Assembly: GCA_963781665.1 (NCBI GenBank)
Contig: CAWAGA010000002.1
Coordinates: 2,170,001 to 2,234,000, forward strand
Length of the DNA stretch: 64,000 bases
Origin: JAJYIW01 sp963781665
GTDB lineage: Bacteria; Chloroflexota; Anaerolineae; Anaerolineales; Anaerolineaceae
Direction: 5' to 3'
Each line of letters starts with the position of its first letter. Positions within the stretch are counted from its first letter, which is position 1. The position numbers and the translations under genes are program-made. The notes under the pieces were generated by a model, which was given only the letters and a program-made list of their open reading frames with translations, did not search any database and was not told the DNA's origin. Shown piece after piece: positions 42,786 to 51,310 of the stretch.

Positions 42786-43356
42786 GGGTCACCTCCAGCC
42801 GGTTTTCCAACCGGTCCAATAAACGATAAAAGGCCATTTTCACTGCCGACGTCTTGTGGTTCGTTACAATTGCTATCTCGTCGAAGCTCAAGCGGGCTGC
42901 GAAGCGCAGCCGGAGCAGTTCTTGTTCATTTTCAGGTAGCTCGGATATCATCCGGACTAATCTCTGCAGATCCTCTTTTTGGATGACCTGGGACAGGTGG
43001 TCAGCTTCGAAAGATGGCAGGTTTTCTTCGGAATCCAGGGGAACGCTTTTCGTTTTTTCCCGAAAGTAGTCAGCCACCTTCCGCTGGGCAATCGAGAACA
43101 ACCAGGCTGCAAAAGAGCCTCGCTCCTTATAGCCTGGAAGCGCCTCGAGGGCTGCCAAAAAAACCTGAGAAGTCAGGTCTTCTGCGTCGGGGGGATTACT
43201 GACCCGGATAAGGATGTAACGATAAACCCGGTCGAGATAGGCCCGGTAAATCGTGTCAAATTTAGCGGGATCGCGATGTAAATCCGCAACCTGAAATTTT
43301 GGTGGTGTGGTCATTTGGAGTGATTCTAATGGCATTAAGTCGGATGGTTGAGGCAT
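42778..43356 (-). CDS. ECF-type RNA polymerase sigma factor
   Basis: A 192-residue sigma-70 family factor with only regions 2 and 4. Region 2: YRYILIRVSNPPDAEDLTSQ and RGSFAAWLFSIAQRKVADYF (the D-A-E-D-L and W-L-x-x-I-A marks). Region 4: LPENEQELLRLRFAARLSFDEIA followed by the helix-turn-helix end TSAVKMAFYRLLDRL. The first 15 residues are not typical; M8 or M15 are alternative starts. Coupled to the downstream anti-sigma gene. Confidence 0.92.
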   Translation of the reverse strand: MPQPSDLMPLESLQMTTPPKFQVADLHRDPAKFDTIYRAYLDRVYRYILIRVSNPPDAEDLTSQVFLAALEALPGYKERGSFAAWLFSIAQRKVADYFREKTKSVPLDSEENLPSFEADHLSQVIQKEDLQRLVRMISELPENEQELLRLRFAARLSFDEIAIVTNHKTSAVKMAFYRLLDRLENRLEVTHD

Positions 43357-43542
43357 GATTCTCCTGATTTTCCAAACATACTGATTTTCTTTCCTCGCGA
43401 TCGTGAGGGATTGCTTTTTCTTTTCTTGTTATTAATTCGGAGAGTTTGATAAAAAGTCACAAATTGGTTTGGTAATTGCGATTAGGTTTTTTGATTAAAA
43501 GATTACTGAGGAACGTGAAGTCTCTTCGATGTCGAATGACAA

Positions 43543-43570
43543 TTGACACAGATGTGTGTAAGTGTATATT
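43543..43570 (+). promoter_or_regulatory. Toxin-antitoxin promoter with palindrome
   Basis: TTGACA (43543-43548) and TATATT (43565-43570) with a 16-bp spacer. The inverted repeat ACACA-GA-TGTGT (43546-43557) covers the -35 and spacer and is a fitting operator for a ribbon-helix-helix antitoxin that represses its own operon. Confidence 0.55.
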
Positions 43571-43590
43571 TAGATTAAGAGGCATAAAAT

Positions 43591-43887
43591 ATGACTGAAA
43601 GAATATACCGCGCCCAGGTCTTATTAGAACCGGAACAGCGCCGTAGACTTGAGGCGTTGGCTCGCCAAGTGGGCAAGAGTATCTCTGCTGTTACCCGCCA
43701 GGTAATCGATGCCGGTCTGGATGCATTAGATAGTCGGGCTGAGATTTGGAAAAAACGCGCACGTATTCTCGAAGGATTTAGAATTTTAAAAGAAAAACAA
43801 CCCTTTGATTATCCTGGTGATCTGGTTAAAGAGGCCCGGCAAGAACAAGAAGAGGAGGTGGACCGGATTTGGCGTGGCGAATCGTAA
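43591..43887 (+). CDS. Ribbon-helix-helix antitoxin
   Basis: A 98-residue protein. The N-terminal beta strand (YRAQVLLEPEQRRRLEAL) and helices (GKSISAVTRQVIDAGLDAL) form a CopG/Arc-type ribbon-helix-helix domain for operator binding; the charged C-terminal helix (FDYPGDLVKEARQEQEEEVD) would wrap the toxin. It overlaps the PIN toxin reading frame by 19 bp. The antitoxin looks intact while its toxin does not. Confidence 0.8.
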   Translation: MTERIYRAQVLLEPEQRRRLEALARQVGKSISAVTRQVIDAGLDALDSRAEIWKKRARILEGFRILKEKQPFDYPGDLVKEARQEQEEEVDRIWRGES

Positions 43888-44296
43888 TCGATTCTAACTT
43901 GTCATTAGGATTGTTCATTAAGCTGCCTTATTCAGACGGTATGGATCGTAGGATGGCTGAATGGCGTACCCAGGAAGCTGAATTATTCGTCCCCGCCTTA
44001 TGGGAATATGAATACTTGACCGGCTTAACCCGCGTCATCGTCCAGAAAATGATCGTGTTTCAAGAAGCAGATCGGATCGTTGAGGAGTTACTGGTATTTA
44101 TTTTTCGGCGCGTAATTCCTTCACCGGAATTGCACCATACAGCTTTGCTATGGGCTGAACGGATTGGCCAATCGAGCACTACGAACCCCAATAGCTTGCC
44201 CTGGTAGAAAGTCTGTCTGTTGAGTTTTGGACTGCTGACAGGCGATTGCAAAACTCCCTCAGCCTATTGGAGGTTGATTGGGTTCATACCCAATAA
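43869..44296 (+). pseudogene. PIN-domain toxin, inactivated
   Basis: A VapC-like PIN ribonuclease gene. The first 100 residues are normal: VIDSNLSLGLF with the first acidic residue and FVPALWEYEYLTGL with the second. After AERIGQSS the frame goes off; one base lost near 44178 moves the C-terminus to another frame, where LALVESLSVEFWTADRRL and a normal end are found up to TAA 44294-44296. That frame also carries TAG at 44192-44194 where a Tyr is expected, and the active-site Asp appears as Glu. At least two lesions, so a dead toxin rather than one miscalled base. TTG 43869 with upstream AGGAGG is the probable start. Confidence 0.82.
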
Positions 44297-44354
44297 GCCC
44301 ACCTCTTCAAAATCCATAGTTTTGAAACCCCCGTTTGAAGTGTTTTACACAAAA

Positions 44355-44384
44355 TTTACATCGCCATTAATTCCTTCGTACATT
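44355..44384 (+). promoter_or_regulatory. Promoter candidate for the exported helical protein
   Basis: TTTACA (44355-44360), an 18-bp spacer and TACATT (44379-44384), 44 bp before the ATG at 44428. The fit is moderate. Confidence 0.4.
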
Positions 44385-44427
44385 ATGATCGTAGAATCGG
44401 AGTAACTACAACGAAGGAGTACGAACC

Positions 44428-45033
44428 ATGAAAAAGATCTTATTTTCAAAATGGGTTAAACGAGCAGCCTTAGGCCTATTGGCTGTTGTGGTCGTCGTAG
44501 CTGCGGCGGCGGCAGGGACGGGGCTGGTCTTCGCTCAAAGCAGCAGTCCAACCCCCAACCCACCCCAGCAAAGCAGCCCTTCTGGCTTGCGCATAGCCGT
44601 TCTGGAAAAAGCATTTGCAGCCGAAAATACGGCGTTGAGCACCCAGGCCAGTAACCTGGATAAGGCCAACCAGCTGATCGCTAAAGCCCAGGCGCGGATT
44701 GACCAGGCCAGGGCCAATGGGAAAAATGTGGGCGGGCTGCTGCTTGCCTTGAACGCATTCAAAGCCCAGATCGCTAATGCCCAATCGCTGCATGATACCG
44801 CCGGCCTCATCCTGGCGGACCAGGTTGGCTTTGATGCCAATGGTAAGGTCACTACCCCGGCCGCGGCGGCTCAAACTGTACGCGATGCCCACCAATCGTT
44901 GAAGGACGCGCGCCAGGTGATGCGCCAGGCGGTTTTCGACCTGCGGAGCGTTATTCGCCTGTGCCGGAGGGCCAATTCAAGCCCGAATTCTTCTGCAACC
45001 CCCGCTCCAACCTCATCCGGATCGCTCAACTGA
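44428..45033 (+). CDS. Exported helical protein, unknown function
   Basis: A 201-residue protein with a strong signal peptide: basic KKILFSKWVKR, hydrophobic AALGLLAVVVVVAAAAAG and a likely cleavage after VFA. The mature part is Ala/Gln/Lys-rich with heptad-like helices (about 50-185), suggesting a coiled coil, and ends in a Ser/Pro/Thr-rich tail. It resembles the small exported alanine-rich proteins seen in Anaerolineae; I know no assigned function. AAGGAG precedes the ATG. A large hairpin lies downstream. Confidence 0.6.
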   Translation: MKKILFSKWVKRAALGLLAVVVVVAAAAAGTGLVFAQSSSPTPNPPQQSSPSGLRIAVLEKAFAAENTALSTQASNLDKANQLIAKAQARIDQARANGKNVGGLLLALNAFKAQIANAQSLHDTAGLILADQVGFDANGKVTTPAAAAQTVRDAHQSLKDARQVMRQAVFDLRSVIRLCRRANSSPNSSATPAPTSSGSLN

Positions 45034-45162
45034 TATTTTTGTTTCCTTTTACTATGAAAGATCTGGATCACTAAAAAGGGTTTCTTGCCAGGACTCAGGC
45101 TTTGTATGCAGGCAAGTCCTACCCGAACCGCTGCAGTTAACTCATCCAGGTAGTCTCTTTTA

Positions 45163-45202
45163 CGCTAAGGTCCCAAAACCAACAGGTTTTGGGACCTTAG
45201 CG
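45163..45202. terminator. Perfect 18-bp inverted repeat
   Basis: CGCTAAGGTCCCAAAACC (45163-45180) pairs perfectly with GGTTTTGGGACCTTAGCG (45185-45202) across the 4-nt loop AACA. It lies 130 bp after the exported helical protein and 128 bp from the end of the convergent P-loop gene. This is the most stable hairpin in the window; there is no T-run. Confidence 0.7.
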
Positions 45203-45329
45203 ATTAATAGAAGCTGTTAACTGGCAAACGCCACCAGCGCCTTGAAAAAAGGAACACTTTGTTTGATACAGAATGAGGACTGCCGTGCAGACGGACAGGA
45301 TAACACCATTTCATGATGGACCTTCTGTC

Positions 45330-45929
45330 CTACAGAATGGATGAAGATGCGGAATCGGCGATTTTGCGCTTCACTAAACCGCTTACCCACCTTTCGGTCT
45401 CATCAGGGATTTTCAAGTAGACGACTTCCAGATGACTGTATTCAGGTTGGGCGAGCTCGCCAGGGAGGCTTTGCCTCAGGCGACCGTAAGATTGGAACAG
45501 GTAGAGTAGGATCGAATTGTGGCTCAAGAAAGAGTGATGGAAGGTCTCATAGTTGCCGTTGAAAAGCTCTTCGTGGTTCATGATGCGTGCCAGTGTACGC
45601 CGCAGCAGGCGGGCGAAGACTACTATCAGGGGGTAATCCAACCACAGCAGGGTATCAGCTCGAGCCCAGACCAGGTCTCTTACCATGTGGTAGTTGCCGG
45701 ACACGACCCAGGCACCCTGTGGACCGGGTGGGAGAGACTGATCTACCCTGCCGCGAAAGACTTCCTGGGGCACCTGCGTCCAACCCGGGTCCCAGAATAA
45801 TGCGTCCAGGTCGACCAGGGTGAGGTGCAACCTCTCTGCCAGGCGCCGGGCCAGCGTGGTTTTGCCGCTTCCGGTAGCGCCAACAATGACGATCCGATTT
45901 CTTTGTTGATCACAGGCGTCAGTCATCAT
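45330..45929 (-). CDS. P-loop kinase-like protein (adenylate-kinase/FlaR-like)
   Basis: A roughly 200-residue NTPase. Walker A is VIVGATGSGKTTLARRLAE, followed by LVDLDALFWDPGW and WVVSGNYHMVRD, the pattern of 'DNA topology modulation protein' FlaR-type kinases; LLWLDYPLIVVFARLLRR matches the same family. The substrate is not known. Start: M at 45929 or 45926 just before the P-loop is preferred because family members begin there; the frame is open to 46085, but that extra part has no family likeness. Confidence 0.75.
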   Translation of the reverse strand: MMTDACDQQRNRIVIVGATGSGKTTLARRLAERLHLTLVDLDALFWDPGWTQVPQEVFRGRVDQSLPPGPQGAWVVSGNYHMVRDLVWARADTLLWLDYPLIVVFARLLRRTLARIMNHEELFNGNYETFHHSFLSHNSILLYLFQSYGRLRQSLPGELAQPEYSHLEVVYLKIPDETERWVSGLVKRKIADSASSSIL

Positions 45930-46200
45930 GCTGCAATTATCCAAACCTGTCCGGATGTGGTCATCCAATTTCATCGTCTGGAAAAAGCATTGCACTTTCC
46001 TCTGGATTGCGCCCAATAGCGATCTTAATTTGGGTGTGGGAACGACTGCCAACATTTCATTATAGGCGGCCTGAATTTTCCTCAAAACCTTGGTAAGGAA
46101 GCAATTTAAACAAATTACAGATATATGCAGATGGATACGGATCCCTCTATCCCGTTCAAAAAACCCTTCCGGTCTATCTGTAGTTACCTGTGGTTGTCTT

Positions 46201-47505
46201 TTATTTCGCGATTGCTGCCCGCTCGCGCAGCTGCTGGTGCAGGTGATTGATATCGCGGGGAACCAGGTAGATGGCGCCCAGGAAGATCAGCAGGCAGACC
46301 GCCCAGGTGACCATGCAGATGACCAGGATCGAGAATTTCAACGAGGTGGCGTCGGCGATGATCCCGGTGATCAATGGCGCCGATGCAGCCCCGATGTTCT
46401 CAATGAAGCTTTCAATGGCGTTAGCGGTCGAGCGCACTTCAGGAAGGGTCACGTCGTAGATGGTCGAGAGTACATTGGGTGAGGGGAGCGGCAAGAAGAT
46501 GGCGGTGATCATCAGCAGGATGCTGAATAAAACCGGCTGGTCGTTAGGAGTGGTCATGGTAAAGTAGAAAAAGACAGCCCCTAAAACGCCGCCAATCTCG
46601 GCAACGATCAGGCGACCGCGTTTCGTTTTCTTGAACAGCCAGTCGCCCAACCAACCACCCAGGGGGTAGCCTAATGCCAGGATGATCACAGCCGGCGCCA
46701 TGGTGAGGATCATGGTATTGGCATCATAGCCGCGTTCTGTTTCCAGGTAGCCGAAAAAGAAATAGGTGATCACGTTCCATGGGAAAACGCCAAAGAAACC
46801 CTGCCCGTAGACCATCAGCATCGATTTTATCTTGAAGAGGTCACGGGCGACCTTCCAGCTAAACTTGTACTGCTCTTTGTCCACATCTTTGAGCTCTTCT
46901 TCACCTGAACCGCGCGGAACGTCCTTCACGCCAAAGAATAAAGCCACAGCGAGTACAAGCCCCAGCGACCCGGTGATATAGAACACCGCCCGCCAGCCGA
47001 TCACCCCGCTCAGCATAAGCGCCAGAAGCATCCCCATCAGGTAGCCGAGGGGTTGGGCGAGCTGGAGAAAGCCGTAGATTTTACCGCGAGTTTTAGGCTC
47101 GAAGTAATCCGCCACCAGGCTGTAAAGGCCGGGATAAGAGGAATCGTCGATGCCGGTGGAGGAGCGGGTGACCAGAAATACGTTGAAGTTGGGAGCGATG
47201 GCGCTCAGCCAGGTGGTCGAGCCCCAGATGAGGGCCGCCAGTGAGAGCAGGCGAGCTCGGTTGTACTTATCGCTCAGCCAACCCCACAGCGGATAAAGCA
47301 GCGAGCCGACGACCAATGCCCCGGTATTGATCAGCCCCCATTGGGTGTAATCGATGTGGAACGTATCCATGATCGGCTGCTGCATCGGGCCGATTAACAG
47401 CTTGTCGGTCTGGTGAAGCAAGAGGAAGATGAAAAAGATCGTTATGGCGCTCCAACGGCGGTTACGCTTGGCTGCGGCAGGTGGATGTGTTGCTACGGCT
47501 GTCAT
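46201..47505 (-). CDS. Major facilitator superfamily transporter
   Basis: A 434-residue, 12-helix secondary carrier. The loop 2-3 motif A is GWLSDKYNRARLL; the second-half copy is GGWLGDWLFKKTKRGRL. The N-terminal helix LLLHQTDKLLIGPM and the IDDSSYPGLYSLVADYF stretch resemble the spinster-like/glucuronate-type MFS clades. Substrate unknown. Start 47505 is chosen over 47538 because GGAGG lies seven bases upstream. The gene converges on nothing close; 115 bp separate it from the P-loop gene. Confidence 0.9.
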   Translation of the reverse strand: MTAVATHPPAAAKRNRRWSAITIFFIFLLLHQTDKLLIGPMQQPIMDTFHIDYTQWGLINTGALVVGSLLYPLWGWLSDKYNRARLLSLAALIWGSTTWLSAIAPNFNVFLVTRSSTGIDDSSYPGLYSLVADYFEPKTRGKIYGFLQLAQPLGYLMGMLLALMLSGVIGWRAVFYITGSLGLVLAVALFFGVKDVPRGSGEEELKDVDKEQYKFSWKVARDLFKIKSMLMVYGQGFFGVFPWNVITYFFFGYLETERGYDANTMILTMAPAVIILALGYPLGGWLGDWLFKKTKRGRLIVAEIGGVLGAVFFYFTMTTPNDQPVLFSILLMITAIFLPLPSPNVLSTIYDVTLPEVRSTANAIESFIENIGAASAPLITGIIADATSLKFSILVICMVTWAVCLLIFLGAIYLVPRDINHLHQQLRERAAIAK

Positions 47506-47615
47506 GAAATGCCTCCAGAGTGTGTGGATTTGGAACAACCGGTAGATTAGATTGGGGTAAAGACAAGTATATCAGCAAACCATTTTTCCGGAATCGGTTC
47601 ACTATTTTGAACGGA

Positions 47616-48379
47616 TTAATCCGCTGACTCAGGGTATGAAAGCAAAAGTTGTTGGGCGTAATCGACCACGCTGCGGCGCAGCGCAAGCGGCGCGATCACC
47701 TGGGCACCGTCGCCAAAGCTCAGGACGCGGTCGCGAGCCTGCTCGAGGCTGTCGAAAGCCAAACGCACCTGGTGCCAACCTCGTGAGTTGACCGGGCCAG
47801 CACCTGCCTGAATGTTACCGGCCTGGTCGCCCAGGCGGAATGGTAGCTCTTTCAGCGCCAGGGCGAGAGGTACAGCTCAGTCCAAAACATACCACGCTCG
47901 GATTCCAAACTGCGGCAGTGCGCCTCCCAGAAGGCAGCCAGGTCGAAATCGACTGGACGGATAAAACCAGATTCAAGACAGGTGGCTTCGACCAGCCTGG
48001 AGATGCGGTAAACGCGCCGCCCACCGCTAGTATGAGCGACCAGGTACCATTCGCCGGCTTTTGCCACCAGACCCAATGGCTCGACCACCTGTTCGATTGT
48101 GGCTCCGAATACAGTGCGAGTGACAATAATCAGTTGTTGATCCTGCCAGAGCGCCTGTTTGACGCTTCCCAGGTAAGGTCCGGCTTTCCTCGATTGGCCC
48201 CACCAGCGGGCATCCAGGTGAATGCGCTGGCGGGTAGCCTGTTGCTCGTCAAGCTGGGTCCTGGGTAAGGCGGCGCTGAGCTTGAGCAAAGCCGACTTCA
48301 GCTCCTGAGCGACGCCCAGTTGATGGAGCGGATCGGGAACGTTGAGCATGAACTGCGCCCGCACCTCGTCGCTGGTCAT
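47616..48379 (-). pseudogene. WYL-domain regulator, truncated and frameshifted
   Basis: The first frame (48379-47852) carries the middle of a WYL-type regulator: SDEVRAQFMLNVPDPLHQLG, then LVAKAGEWYLVAHTSGGRRV and YRISRLVEA, the WYL core. It goes off frame after ELYLSP; adding one base near 47868 gives PLALKELPFRLGD and continues in the new frame to TAA at 47616-47618 with the normal C-terminal VVDYAQQLLLSY. The N-terminal DeoR-type HTH is missing: upstream only STQLTNLTS is recognisable before unrelated sequence. Two independent lesions, so probably a true pseudogene. Confidence 0.8.
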
Positions 48380-48496
48380 GCTGGTCAGGTTGGTGAGCTG
48401 AGTTGAAAAATTGTGGGATCGACAATCACATCCCCATACCCAAAAACTCCGCCGATGCGGATGGTATCTCCTATGAGGATGTCATACTCTAACCGC

Positions 48497-49084
48497 TCAC
48501 CGGTTACCAACCCCTATGTCAGGAAAACCACCTCTACCTCTTGATCCCAGGGTCAGCATGTGCTTTACCTGGGCGCGCCCGCGCGCCAATCGGCTCTTAA
48601 TTGTTCCCACCGGCCTGCCAAGCATCTGAGCAGCTTCAGAATAGTCCAAACCCTGGATGTCAACCAGAACCATGGCCTTGCGGTAGTCTGCCGGGAGTTG
48701 GTCGACGCAGCGGCAGATAGCTGCTACAGTTTCGCGTTGTTCGACCCACTGCTCAGGCGACAGACCTTTCTCCTCTCGGAAGGAGCTCAATTCAAGAACA
48801 TCTTCGTTTTCGCAGGTATTATAATTATAATCCAGTGAGGTGGTTACATATTTCCCGTGACGCCTGAGGGCATCGTAACAACGATTGCGGACGATCGTCA
48901 GGAACCAGGAACGGAATGAAATTCCGCGAAAAGAGGAATACTTCAGGTAGGCATTGATCGATGCATCCTGAATGGCGTCTTCGGAATCAGCTTCATTGTG
49001 AAGGATCGAATACGCCAACCGGAAAGCAGAGTTCTGGTTAGCCAGGATCGAATGACACAGTTCAATTGTCGTGCCGGAAATCAT
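48497..49084 (-). CDS. ECF-type RNA polymerase sigma factor, orphan
   Basis: A 195-residue sigma factor with region 2 (AYSILHNEADSEDAIQDASI and SFRSWFLTIVRNRCYDALRR) and region 4 (LPADYRKAMVLVDIQGLDYSEAAQMLG, then GTIKSRLARGRAQVK). Start ATG 49084 is preferred over TTG 49102. No anti-sigma gene follows; downstream lies only a 45-codon open stretch (to 48385, with ILIGDTIRIGGVFGYG) and then the WYL pseudogene. An anti-sigma partner may have been lost, or the factor is controlled transcriptionally. Confidence 0.92.
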   Translation of the reverse strand: MISGTTIELCHSILANQNSAFRLAYSILHNEADSEDAIQDASINAYLKYSSFRGISFRSWFLTIVRNRCYDALRRHGKYVTTSLDYNYNTCENEDVLELSSFREEKGLSPEQWVEQRETVAAICRCVDQLPADYRKAMVLVDIQGLDYSEAAQMLGRPVGTIKSRLARGRAQVKHMLTLGSRGRGGFPDIGVGNR

Positions 49085-49320
49085 GTGAGTTACGCCTTTC
49101 AAATGCTGTTAACGATTGCCTACCTTACCCAATATACACAATCCAAGTTACAAAGGTATGTCAGACCTGTTACCGTTCTGAAACAAGACCTGAGTAATCT
49201 TAAATATGGAGAAATGGCTGCCGTCACCGGTACTCATCTCCCTTGGTCCTGCAGCGGGGGCAGGCTGTAGGAAAAGAAAATAAAGCGCCCTTGCCTTGCG
49301 ATAATTAAAGGAGAAGTCGG

Positions 49321-49995
49321 ATGGTAAACGAAGGGAACGGCTCGAAAGAAATTGGCGTGTTGATCGTCGACGACCATCCCATATTCAGGGGTGGGCTGAA
49401 AACGCTGCTGCTGAACGCCAGCGGTTTTTGCTTTCTGGGTGAAGCAGCTAATGGCCGAGAAGCGATCGAAAAGGCCAGGGAGCTTCATCCAGACGTGATG
49501 GTGATGGACCTGTTGATGCCTGAGGTGGAAGGCATCCAGGTTACCCGCTCCATCCTGGCAGAGAGGCCCGGGACCCACATCCTGGTATTTTCCAACCTGG
49601 GGGAAGACGACCGGATCATACAGGCGATCAAGAACGGCGCGAGCGGGTATATATTGAAGATGTCGCCTCCCGAGGAACTACTCCAGGCCATCCGCACGGT
49701 CTTTGAAGGCCGGCCTTACTTCCAGCCGGAGGTGATTAGCCATCTTATGCGCTTGTTAAGCCAGGATGGTCCGTCTCGATCCGAGGTCGAGTCGCTGACC
49801 GAGCGTGAGCTGGATGTGTTGAAGCTGGTTTCCCGTGGCAGCAGCAACCTGGAAATCGGTGGGCAGTTGAACATCAACGAAAGTGCCGTCATCAAGCACA
49901 TCAGCAGTATCCTGGGAAAGCTCGGTCTCGATAACCGCACCCAGGCTGCATTGTATGCCATTCGTGAAGGATTTGCCCCGCTTTATCCAGAATAA
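49321..49995 (+). CDS. NarL/FixJ-type response regulator
   Basis: A 224-residue two-component regulator. Receiver domain: VLIVDDHPIFRGGLKTLL with acidic pocket D17-D18, phosphoacceptor D63 in VMVMDLLMPEVEG, the switch Ser in ILVFSN and the conserved Lys in GYILKM. LuxR-type HTH near the C-terminus: LTERELDVLKLVSRGSSNLE and NESAVIKHISSILGKLGL. AAAGGAGAA precedes the ATG. No histidine kinase is nearby. It precedes a lipoprotein gene by 95 bp with a hairpin between. Confidence 0.94.
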   Translation: MVNEGNGSKEIGVLIVDDHPIFRGGLKTLLLNASGFCFLGEAANGREAIEKARELHPDVMVMDLLMPEVEGIQVTRSILAERPGTHILVFSNLGEDDRIIQAIKNGASGYILKMSPPEELLQAIRTVFEGRPYFQPEVISHLMRLLSQDGPSRSEVESLTERELDVLKLVSRGSSNLEIGGQLNINESAVIKHISSILGKLGLDNRTQAALYAIREGFAPLYPE

Positions 49996-50043
49996 GCTAT
50001 ACCAGGAAACTGGTGGAGCACAGGTAATGGTCAAGGCGGGTAA

Positions 50044-50076
50044 GAACAGGTAAATTGAAGCTGCATTTACCTGTTC
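50044..50076 (+). terminator. Perfect 12-bp hairpin abutting a ribosome site
   Basis: GAACAGGTAAAT (50044-50055) pairs perfectly with ATTTACCTGTTC (50065-50076) across 9 nt. It ends one base before the AGGAG ribosome site of the lipoprotein gene at 50090. It could be the terminator of the response regulator gene or, in a read-through transcript, a structure affecting translation of the lipoprotein. Confidence 0.5.
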
Positions 50077-50089
50077 CAGGAGATTTGTC

Positions 50090-51310
50090 ATGAATAAAAT
50101 AAAACTTGCTACTTTTGGGCTGATACTCAGCCTGACTTTGCTGGTACTCAATGCCTGCGCCCTTGTAGGCCAGTCCACGCCGGTTTCTGGCCTGCCAACA
50201 CCTAATACAAGCAGCCAGAATGGGGACCTCACGGTAGTTGCCCCAACTGCCACGACCGTTTCACCAGCAGTCGTTAATACGGATGTGGTGCCAACCTCGG
50301 CATTTACTGCGACGCTGCCGCCTGCTGCATCCCTGACCGTTGCCGATTTGAAAAATGCCACGTACCGGGTGAAAGATTTAGCTGATCTTAGCAGTGGAAC
50401 AGACAGCTTTACTCTGACGGACGGCCAATATGCTTTGAATGACCCAGCTCTTTCGACCGATCAGCCGGTCCTCACGGTGCAGTATCAGCAAAGTGCCATT
50501 GGTGATCTCAATGGAGACGGTATCGCTGATGCTGCCGTCATCCTGGTGGCCAATACGGGAGGCTCGGGGTCCTTTGAATTCCTGGCGGCGATGGTCCAGG
50601 GAAAAGGGGTCCTGGAGAATGTCGATACTATCTCATTGGGGGACCGTGTCATCATCGAGTCCCTGGCGATCCAGGATGGCTCAATAAATCTCCAGATGGT
50701 CACCCATGGGCCACAGGATCCGATGTGCTGCCCGAGCCTAAAAACAAGCGCGACTTACCTGCTTGTCAACGGCCGGTTGTTCACCCAGGCCGAGATGATC
50801 GCTACGCCTTTGGCTAACGGCGTCATCCAGGCTTTGCAGGCAAAAGATATGGCCATGCTGGACACATACATCGACCCATCCGTTGGGGTGCGTTTCAGTC
50901 CCTACACAAATGTTAAAGAAAAGGACCTGGTCTTCACTCCGGCCCAGCTCACCGATGCGTTCACCAATTCGACCGTGTACATCTGGGGCAATTTCGATGG
51001 CTCATGTGCGCCAATACAATTGACGTTCAGCGATTACTACGCTCGCTTTGTTTATAACCAGGATTTTGCTTCATCTACGCAGATCGGCTATAACCAGACC
51101 TTCAGCAGTGGAAATCTGATCGACAACAGCCGCGATTTCTATCCCAATGCAATCATCGTCGAATTCTACCTGCCAGGCACCAACCCTGATTATGGTGGAA
51201 TGGATTGGCAGAGCTTGAAACTGGTCTTCCAACAAATCGCACCGGTCGGCTCGAATGCGGCCGGCCAGTGGGTTCTGGTTGGGATTATACACAACCAATG
51301 GACTATTTGA
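50090..51310 (+). CDS. Exported lipoprotein, unknown function
   Basis: A 406-residue lipoprotein: signal helix LILSLTLLVL and lipobox L-N-A-C with C23, then a Ser/Thr/Pro/Val-rich stalk to about residue 85. The mature region contains a VADLKNATYRV start and an FG-GAP-like acidic loop, GDLNGDGIADAAVILVANTG (calcium-binding type D-x-N-x-D-G), as in integrin-like beta-propeller or repeat proteins. The following half (FSPYTNVKEKDLVFTPAQL) is unassigned. AGGAG is seven bases before the ATG. Its end overlaps the convergent lipoprotein by 8 bp. Confidence 0.75.
   Translation: MNKIKLATFGLILSLTLLVLNACALVGQSTPVSGLPTPNTSSQNGDLTVVAPTATTVSPAVVNTDVVPTSAFTATLPPAASLTVADLKNATYRVKDLADLSSGTDSFTLTDGQYALNDPALSTDQPVLTVQYQQSAIGDLNGDGIADAAVILVANTGGSGSFEFLAAMVQGKGVLENVDTISLGDRVIIESLAIQDGSINLQMVTHGPQDPMCCPSLKTSATYLLVNGRLFTQAEMIATPLANGVIQALQAKDMAMLDTYIDPSVGVRFSPYTNVKEKDLVFTPAQLTDAFTNSTVYIWGNFDGSCAPIQLTFSDYYARFVYNQDFASSTQIGYNQTFSSGNLIDNSRDFYPNAIIVEFYLPGTNPDYGGMDWQSLKLVFQQIAPVGSNAAGQWVLVGIIHNQWTI

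Noticed and set aside
47840..48268. 142-codon plus frame opposite the WYL remnant
   Set aside because: Antisense shadow; the minus strand shows the WYL core in spite of its lesions.
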